The notes beneath the pieces were generated by a model, which saw only the letters and a program-made list of their open reading frames with translations, was not told the DNA's origin and made no database searches. The translations under genes and the position numbers were made by a program. Positions 15,601 through 20,043 of a stretch of 20,043 bases of DNA are shown piece by piece (the stretch's first letter is position 1; each line of letters begins with the position of its first letter). Origin of the DNA: a virus; IMG/VR virus record IMGVR_UViG_3300005582_000162, positions 1 to 20,043 of that record, one strand, 5' to 3'.

Positions 15601-18600
15601 AATGAGAGATATTCAAAATTTTGATGATAGAATTCGTGGCCTAGAATATTATGTAGCATTAACTACATTAGAAAAAGATGCGGCTTCCACAAAAATTCTT
15701 GATGCGAATGGGCTTGAGCGTTCAAAATATGGAATACTTGTTGATAACTTTACAAGCAGAGATTCGCAAGCTACTTTTTCAGATGTAGATTTTGATAATA
15801 GAAATTTAATTAATTCGGGTAGATTATATCCTGCTTCATTAATGCGAACCGTTAAGTTGGAAGCAAACACTACAGTACAATCTGGCGCAACAAAAACTGT
15901 TGGTATTGGAACTAAAAAAGCTGTAATGCTTTCTTATACAACAACAGAATTCGCAAAACAACCTTATGCTACAAAGTCTGTTTTGGTTGCAGATGCTACT
16001 TATGGGAATTTTAAAGGAATAACAAAATTATATCCAGAATTTACTGGTGATGTTGATACTGGTGTAACAGCTAAAGTCACATTAAATTCTACTCAAGGAA
16101 TTGAGAACGCATTTAATTTTATTAATGGCGCATTTAAATATATATCCGATTCAAATAAACAATGGGCCGATGATAAAAATAGTCCATTTGCTCAAATCGC
16201 AGATAGTCAGTGGTACAAAACTCGCACAGAAAATTCTGGAGCAGCGTATCAAGCAGTTCTATCCGGTAACGGTGGACCAGGATCAACAATTGGTATTCTT
16301 CAGGCAAGAAATGATAATACATATCTTACGGCTGGAGCACAACTATCACAGAAACAAATTACTACATCAACTTCACAGGTAAATGTGGGAACATTTATAA
16401 CTGATTTGGCTATCCAGCCATACATGAAACCAAGGGGAATATTGTTTGTTAGCTATGGATTAAGACCATCCACAACAATGTATTCATTTTTTGATTCGGT
16501 TGATGTTTTCCGACAAATTGTAGTGCCAAATAAAGTTACACTAAATGCAAACACAACTCTAATATCGGGTGAAGCTGTTCTTATGGCAAATACTATTGGA
16601 GATTTAACTGCAAATTTAGTAAGCTTACTAAGTGGTGGCAGTAGTTATGATTTAGCATATGTAGCTACAAGTGAGGTAGGTTCTGCTAATGTTTCTATAA
16701 TTAACGAGACTGCAAAACCATTAACCGGCAAATTTGTTTATGGTTTGGACAGCGGTAAATATTTTACTATTTCTACAGTAACCGACCATCGTTCCGGTGT
16801 TACGAGAGATATTACTTCCAATACCATCACACTCGCTTCTGATGCACCAGCATACAATATATCAGGTAATGTAATTTCACTAATACGTTCAAGCACATCT
16901 CTAGATGGTATAGGTGCAGCATTTAATGTTATAAATTATAATACTACAACTAAAGTTGCAACAGTAATCGAAAGCCCTTGGTTTAATACACTTGAATTTG
17001 GAACAACTTGCACATATAGTTTTGGTACAAATGGAACTAATAAAATTGGTCAAGCGGGCGGTATGTTTTATATGCGGCCCGCAACTTTTCGTTCCGGAGA
17101 AAGAAATTTTAGATTAACGGAATCTTTTAATAATAGTTTCAATCCAGATTCAATTTCATTTGCAGATAAAACTTATAATTCATCTGGGTTATTGGTAAGT
17201 AAGACTGATTTAGTAGATACAGTATTAAGTGTTGGTATTAATAGTCAAATTGTTGGTTCTCAAACTGCTGATAGATTATTAAGTTCAGCCGCAGCAAGTA
17301 CAGTTACATTAGCGTCTTGGACAATACCACAACCTCCGCCAGCTCCGCCGGCAGAGACTTGGGGTGGCGGTGAAGGAAATGCCGGTGCGCCCGGTGATCC
17401 ACTCTCACAAACATTCTTTGTTGACCCTACCATTTATCCTTATGGTTTATTCCTAAGTAGCGTTGATTTATTTTTCAAATCAAAAGCAATTGAGGATTTT
17501 CCAGTAAGTGTGCAAATTAGACCAACAGTTAATGGATTTCCTTCTTCAGACTTTTGGTATCCCGAATCTGTAGTAACAAAATATCCATCTGAAGTTAATA
17601 TTTCAGATACTGGTCCAATAATTACTAATTCATCTGCTAAAACTAATTTTGAATTTAGTTTTCCGGTTTATTTAAAGCCTGGTTTATATGCACTTGTGGT
17701 TGGAGCAGATACCCCAGAATATAGTCTATGGGAATCTGAAAAAGGAGCAAGCACAAGTGATGGCTCCAATGTGGATAAACAACCGTATATTGGAACTTTA
17801 TATAAATCTCAAAATAGTATGGAATGGTCTCCGTTCATAAATGAAGATTTAATGTTTAGACTAAATCGTTGTGTATTTACAAAAGATACTACAGCAACAT
17901 ATTACCTAAGAAATGAAGCATTAGATTCTTCTATAAATTTTGATAAATTGAGATTGAACCAAAATTCAATTGTGCCATACGACAAAATAACAAATTTAAC
18001 ATATAGTTTAATAACAACTACAGTTAATGGTAACAAAGAAACAACATATCGTAAAATTTCTCCCGATCAAATATATTCTTATTCTACGGATGATTTATAT
18101 TCAATAGGTTTCCGTAGAAAAAAAATGGAAAATCAAAACGATTTGACTTTGAAAGTTGAAATGTCTACTACAAACGATGCTGTTTCTCCTATTTTTTCTA
18201 TGGAATCAGCGTTTGTTAATGTTTGGGAAAATTTTGTAGATAACTCAGAAATCAACTCTGAAGATTTTACAATCATTGCGCCGGGGCAAGGATATAGTAA
18301 TGCAAACTTTATTAGTATAACTAGTTCAACAGGAAGCGGAGCAAATGCTAATGTAACTGTAGATGTTAATGGTAATGTTATTGGAATTTATGTAAATTCT
18401 GTGGGTTCTGGTTACTTGGATGATTTTGATATTTCATATTACACTCACCCAACTACACCGGCTACCATAGTTCTTAATAGTGAATATGACTCTTCTGGTG
18501 GTCCTTGTCTTGCTCGGTATATTACAAAACCGATTAAATTAGCAGACGGATATGATGCAGGCGATTTACGAGTGTTTCTTGGTGCAAATAAACCAGGTAG

Positions 18601-18904
18601 TTCTGAAATTTCGGTATTCTTTAAAATTCTTTCTGATAGCGATTCTACGCCATTTAAAGATAGACCTTATCAGAAATTAGTTAATATTAATCCTACAGTA
18701 ACTCCTTCTCCGGAAGACCAAACTTATAGGGAATATGAATATCGCCCATCAGCAACATCTAATGAGGTTACATATACCGGAACAAATGGAGTAACATACA
18801 CTTCTTTTAAAACTTTTTCAATTAAAGTAGTGTTAACTTCCAGTGATCCAGCAATTGTTCCTAGTGTTAAAGATTTGCGTATCATAGCAACTCCAGCAGA
18901 GTAA
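12662..18904 (+). CDS. Giant DUF4815-type peripheral baseplate/fibre-anchor protein
   Basis: At 2080 residues this is by far the largest gene here. The N-terminus ('KNFMRVLFRPGYSVQARELTQLQTILANQIEKFGNHIFK' pattern, about 18-56) is the DUF4815 signature found in tailed-phage structural proteins. Other family landmarks are 'FDFRPSM' (about 883-889), 'RIRGLEYYVALTTLEKDA' (about 990-1007) and 'MKPRGILFVSYGLRP...FFD' (about 1253-1278). Thr/Asn/Ser-rich stretches (about 416-520 and 578-700) look like insertions. A Pro/Gly-rich hinge (1558-1580, 'PPPAPPAETW') precedes a C-terminal part opening with 'DPLSQTFFVDP' and 'SSVDLFFKSK'. A Gly-x-Gly-Tyr module follows at about 1867-1927, then a terminal domain with 'LADGYDAGDLRVFLGA'. 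It lies where T4 has gp9-gp10-gp11, none recognised separately. Role inferred: peripheral baseplate and fibre attachment. The enzymatic function, if any, is unknown. Confidence 0.75.
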   Translation: MTATFNYDPYYDDFDEDKNFMRVLFRPGYSVQARELTQLQTILANQIEKFGNHIFKSGSPILGGKVSLDNRANYIVLQSQYSNSDIDASLFLDKTIVSYNSSKLVKARVIAIDTTGDNPILIIKYLSGDRFVASDEIRVYGQEIFAQLRTTLAVGGSYVAKLQEGVFYFKGQFVKVIPQYLVLEVFYRIGENSVVVNSNPSYKIGIEFTETIVDEIDDTSLLDPAQGAFNYQAPGAERFSIETSLSKRTLDSADISTFFEIVRLVDGVKTKEVEYPIYSEIEKTLARRTFDESGNYTVDPFVITLDEGDSANGKFSVILDPGKAYISGYEFETIAPTTISVDRAREVANVSDYDLPTNYESTIVLANVRNTLDITAFPQLDIHAVPWEYINITTAPKYNSTKIGTIFADMIRYNDSATSSNGNTHTFTVHVFGANTVPITGTLAATTHTTTQITLPTTFNTTLPANTYSNSYFQITNGAGASLSPILITTSNNTTLNLTSALTFIPASNTFTITSDIRNAESLVANGGLYIASAGNIDVDSKDSSTGFVYISNPNKTSLILDTPYEAIKANTLSNMDFFARKKYSGTTSSGVFSVTASGTDTFSFSPGSGTISSSLLLNNIICFVRSDSASNAQYGITPNTILALSNANFTVTSVSTTQFQINLVAAETIKVDLLVTTKINNAEDGSTGATKRKELIPITGGIDLHSLIPNEMNSGGTQGTDTLYSANTTGEVVSGSFGSVFKSIGAINYDNTTILTTLRTPGTVVSLQVPDVYEIIGIFDSKNTGSNVTSAMLTDSNYDITSNYEFDNGQRKTHYDHGTIKLKRGYSAPTGRVFVQFRYFKNLSGTGLFTIDSYTKGSNISYDEISKFENKEDKKLISLRSAFDFRPSMAIGGTTLSGALNPEPLENITLNYDYFLPRIDQVIVKSSRQFTVLKGQSALVPIAPSVNAGDMLIYTLYIPAYTENVKDIRADFKNHRRYTMRDIQNFDDRIRGLEYYVALTTLEKDAASTKILDANGLERSKYGILVDNFTSRDSQATFSDVDFDNRNLINSGRLYPASLMRTVKLEANTTVQSGATKTVGIGTKKAVMLSYTTTEFAKQPYATKSVLVADATYGNFKGITKLYPEFTGDVDTGVTAKVTLNSTQGIENAFNFINGAFKYISDSNKQWADDKNSPFAQIADSQWYKTRTENSGAAYQAVLSGNGGPGSTIGILQARNDNTYLTAGAQLSQKQITTSTSQVNVGTFITDLAIQPYMKPRGILFVSYGLRPSTTMYSFFDSVDVFRQIVVPNKVTLNANTTLISGEAVLMANTIGDLTANLVSLLSGGSSYDLAYVATSEVGSANVSIINETAKPLTGKFVYGLDSGKYFTISTVTDHRSGVTRDITSNTITLASDAPAYNISGNVISLIRSSTSLDGIGAAFNVINYNTTTKVATVIESPWFNTLEFGTTCTYSFGTNGTNKIGQAGGMFYMRPATFRSGERNFRLTESFNNSFNPDSISFADKTYNSSGLLVSKTDLVDTVLSVGINSQIVGSQTADRLLSSAAASTVTLASWTIPQPPPAPPAETWGGGEGNAGAPGDPLSQTFFVDPTIYPYGLFLSSVDLFFKSKAIEDFPVSVQIRPTVNGFPSSDFWYPESVVTKYPSEVNISDTGPIITNSSAKTNFEFSFPVYLKPGLYALVVGADTPEYSLWESEKGASTSDGSNVDKQPYIGTLYKSQNSMEWSPFINEDLMFRLNRCVFTKDTTATYYLRNEALDSSINFDKLRLNQNSIVPYDKITNLTYSLITTTVNGNKETTYRKISPDQIYSYSTDDLYSIGFRRKKMENQNDLTLKVEMSTTNDAVSPIFSMESAFVNVWENFVDNSEINSEDFTIIAPGQGYSNANFISITSSTGSGANANVTVDVNGNVIGIYVNSVGSGYLDDFDISYYTHPTTPATIVLNSEYDSSGGPCLARYITKPIKLADGYDAGDLRVFLGANKPGSSEISVFFKILSDSDSTPFKDRPYQKLVNINPTVTPSPEDQTYREYEYRPSATSNEVTYTGTNGVTYTSFKTFSIKVVLTSSDPAIVPSVKDLRIIATPAE

Positions 18905-18912
18905 TTGTTAAC

Positions 18913-19140
18913 ATGAAAGTAGAAGGTACTAATTTTATTAAAGATTTAACTACAAATGCTCTGTTAATGACTGGAAGAAATGCTTTAATTGAAAATGAAG
19001 CTAGGAAAAAACTTGCTGAGAGAATGAATGGTAAAAATCAAGAGATAAATAATCTAAAGAATCAGGTAAATTTATTGTCTTCCGATATAAATGAAATTAA
19101 AGGCCTACTTAACTTATTGTTGAAACCGAGTAAAGAATAA
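18913..19140 (+). CDS. Small coiled-coil protein upstream of the tail fibre
   Basis: This is a 75-residue protein with no signal peptide. The first 25 residues are polar with 'MKVEGTNFIKDLTTNALL'. Residues about 25-70 are charged and helical, with leucine/isoleucine/valine at roughly heptad spacing ('INNLKNQVNLLSSDINEIKGLLNLLL' pattern) typical of a short trimeric or dimeric coiled coil. It starts eight bases after the giant gene and its stop overlaps the next ATG by one base. Position suggests an adaptor, chaperone or attachment factor for the fibre or the giant protein. No named family is recognised. Confidence 0.65.
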   Translation: MKVEGTNFIKDLTTNALLMTGRNALIENEARKKLAERMNGKNQEINNLKNQVNLLSSDINEIKGLLNLLLKPSKE

Positions 19141-20043
19141 TGTCAATTACTAATATTACAAGAACAAATACTATTGATGCATGGCGCATTCAGACCAATT
19201 TATCAGCAAATGCTCTGAATCAAATTGAAACTGGTGATTACAATAAAACCAATGGAACTTTTTCTATATCGTCTAATGGCGCTTTAGCTATTACTGCTTC
19301 TGGAACAGCATTATCAGTCGCAAATGGCGCATTATTTTCATCAAATGTAACTGTAGGTAAAGAAATTGTCCTTGGGGCAGAACAATCCGCAACTGGAAAT
19401 TTAGGAGTTGGTGGCATAGTTTCAATTTATGGAGTAGGCACTGCATTATACGTAGCTAATAATATACTTGTAGGAAGTGGCACTAGAGGAAATGTTATAG
19501 TATCAAATAAAATCACAACAAATACTATAACAGTAAATGCAAATGTTGTTGTAGTTGGTACAACTAATACTGGATATATCGGAGTTGCGAATACTTTAGT
19601 AGTAGGATTAAGTGGCACGATTGGAACAACTTTAGATGTTACAGGAAACACTACTGCTGGTAATTTAATTACTGCGAGTTCTGTCGTAGCAAATAACGCT
19701 AGAATAACTGCTAACACATCTGTTGGAGAAGAACTAACAACAATTACCATCAATGCAACAAACGCTAGAATATCTGCTAACGCTAATGTCGCACACTTAA
19801 CATCATCTGGTTCTGTTGTAGCAGACAATGCTAGAATAACAGCGAATACAACTGGTGCTCATTTCATAGCATCTGGTTCTGTTGTAGCAGACAATGCTAG
19901 AATAACTGCTAACACAACTGGTACTCATTTTGTAGCATCTGGTTCTGTCGTAGCCGATAATGCTAGAATAACAGCCAATACAACTGGTGCTCATTTTGTA
20001 GCATCTGATTCTGTCGTAGCAGATACCGCTAGAATAACTACAA
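19140..20043 (+). CDS. Repetitive tail-fibre-like protein, 3' end outside window
   Basis: I translated this frame directly. It starts at ATG 19140, whose first base is the last base of the preceding TAA, and stays open to the right edge (301 full codons). The N-terminus 'MSITNITRTNTIDAWRIQTN' followed by 'LSANALNQIETGDY' resembles the attachment ends of marine T4-like fibre proteins. After about residue 40 it becomes a Gly/Ala/Asn/Thr/Val-rich, low-charge, strand-turn sequence. From about residue 180 it turns into 22-residue repeats with the core 'ARITANT'. Such sequences form long trimeric beta-structured shafts. The receptor-binding tip is probably beyond the window. The fibre role is inferred from composition, repeats and position; which T4 fibre it replaces is unclear. 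Confidence 0.72.
   Translation, partial: MSITNITRTNTIDAWRIQTNLSANALNQIETGDYNKTNGTFSISSNGALAITASGTALSVANGALFSSNVTVGKEIVLGAEQSATGNLGVGGIVSIYGVGTALYVANNILVGSGTRGNVIVSNKITTNTITVNANVVVVGTTNTGYIGVANTLVVGLSGTIGTTLDVTGNTTAGNLITASSVVANNARITANTSVGEELTTITINATNARISANANVAHLTSSGSVVADNARITANTTGAHFIASGSVVADNARITANTTGTHFVASGSVVADNARITANTTGAHFVASDSVVADTARITT
19677..20043 (+). repeat. 66-base tandem in-frame repeats in the tail-fibre shaft
   Basis: Units start at 19677, 19743, 19809, 19875, 19941 and 20007 (the last cut by the window edge), exactly 66 bases apart. Each encodes 22 residues with core S-V-V-A-D-N-A-R-I-T-A-N-T. Units three to five are nearly identical, while the first two are diverged. There are no spacers, so this is a coding repeat. 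Confidence 0.9.

Noticed and set aside
16101-16382. 93-residue + strand ORF inside the giant gene
   Set aside because: It is wholly nested within a well-supported gene in another frame and has no recognisable protein features.
19427-19994. Antisense ORFs opposite the fibre gene, one of which looks hydrophobic
   Set aside because: They lie over the Val/Ala/Thr-rich and 66-base repeat coding sequence and mirror its composition and periodicity. No promoter or ribosome site was seen.
19677-20043. CRISPR array
   Set aside because: The repeats are directly adjacent, 66 bases long, in frame with a coding sequence and have no unique spacers.

Overview
This window is a continuous late-gene block from a tailed, contractile bacteriophage of the T4-like type. 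It encodes the baseplate, the central spike and the start of a tail fibre. All genes are on the + strand, spacers never exceed about 14 bases, and several neighbours overlap or nearly touch. I see no tRNA, rRNA, CRISPR array, insertion sequence, integrase or terminator. The DNA is visibly AT-rich (about one-third GC by eye). The protein styles (a DUF4815-type giant protein, an 'ARITANT'-type repetitive fibre, glycine-rich Gly-x-Gly-Tyr modules) resemble marine T4-like phages of cyanobacteria and of SAR11 or other AT-rich marine bacteria. The exact host cannot be read from this window.

Layout: positions 1-1196 hold a gp48-like tail-tube cap/baseplate protein, cut by the left edge. 1198-1830 is gp53 (wedge). 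1823-3163 is a gp27-like hub. 3175-4272 and 4274-5167 together look like a split gp5: an OB-fold protein with a hydrophobic helical tail, then a separate beta-helix spike ending in a His-x-His tip. 5182-6027 is an unassigned helical protein. 6040-6444 is gp25, 6446-8521 is gp6, 8521-11313 is a gp7 equivalent with rearranged domains, and 11322-12650 is gp8. 12662-18904 is a 2080-residue DUF4815-type structural protein sitting where T4 has gp9-gp11. 18913-19140 is a 75-residue coiled-coil protein. A repetitive tail-fibre gene starts at 19140 and runs off the right edge.

The gp27/gp5 products should form the central hub and membrane-piercing spike. gp25, gp53, gp6, gp7 and gp8 should form the wedges. 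gp48 should cap the baseplate and start the tail tube. The 2080-residue protein and the terminal gene probably form the peripheral baseplate and fibre attachment. No T4-type lysozyme motif is visible in gp5.

The points most worth a second look are: the gp5 split with replacement of the lysozyme by hydrophobic helices; the candidate metal-binding spike tip; a Gly-rich beta module found in four consecutive baseplate proteins; the reorganised gp7; the unassigned 281-residue protein; and a 66-base tandem repeat in the fibre gene.
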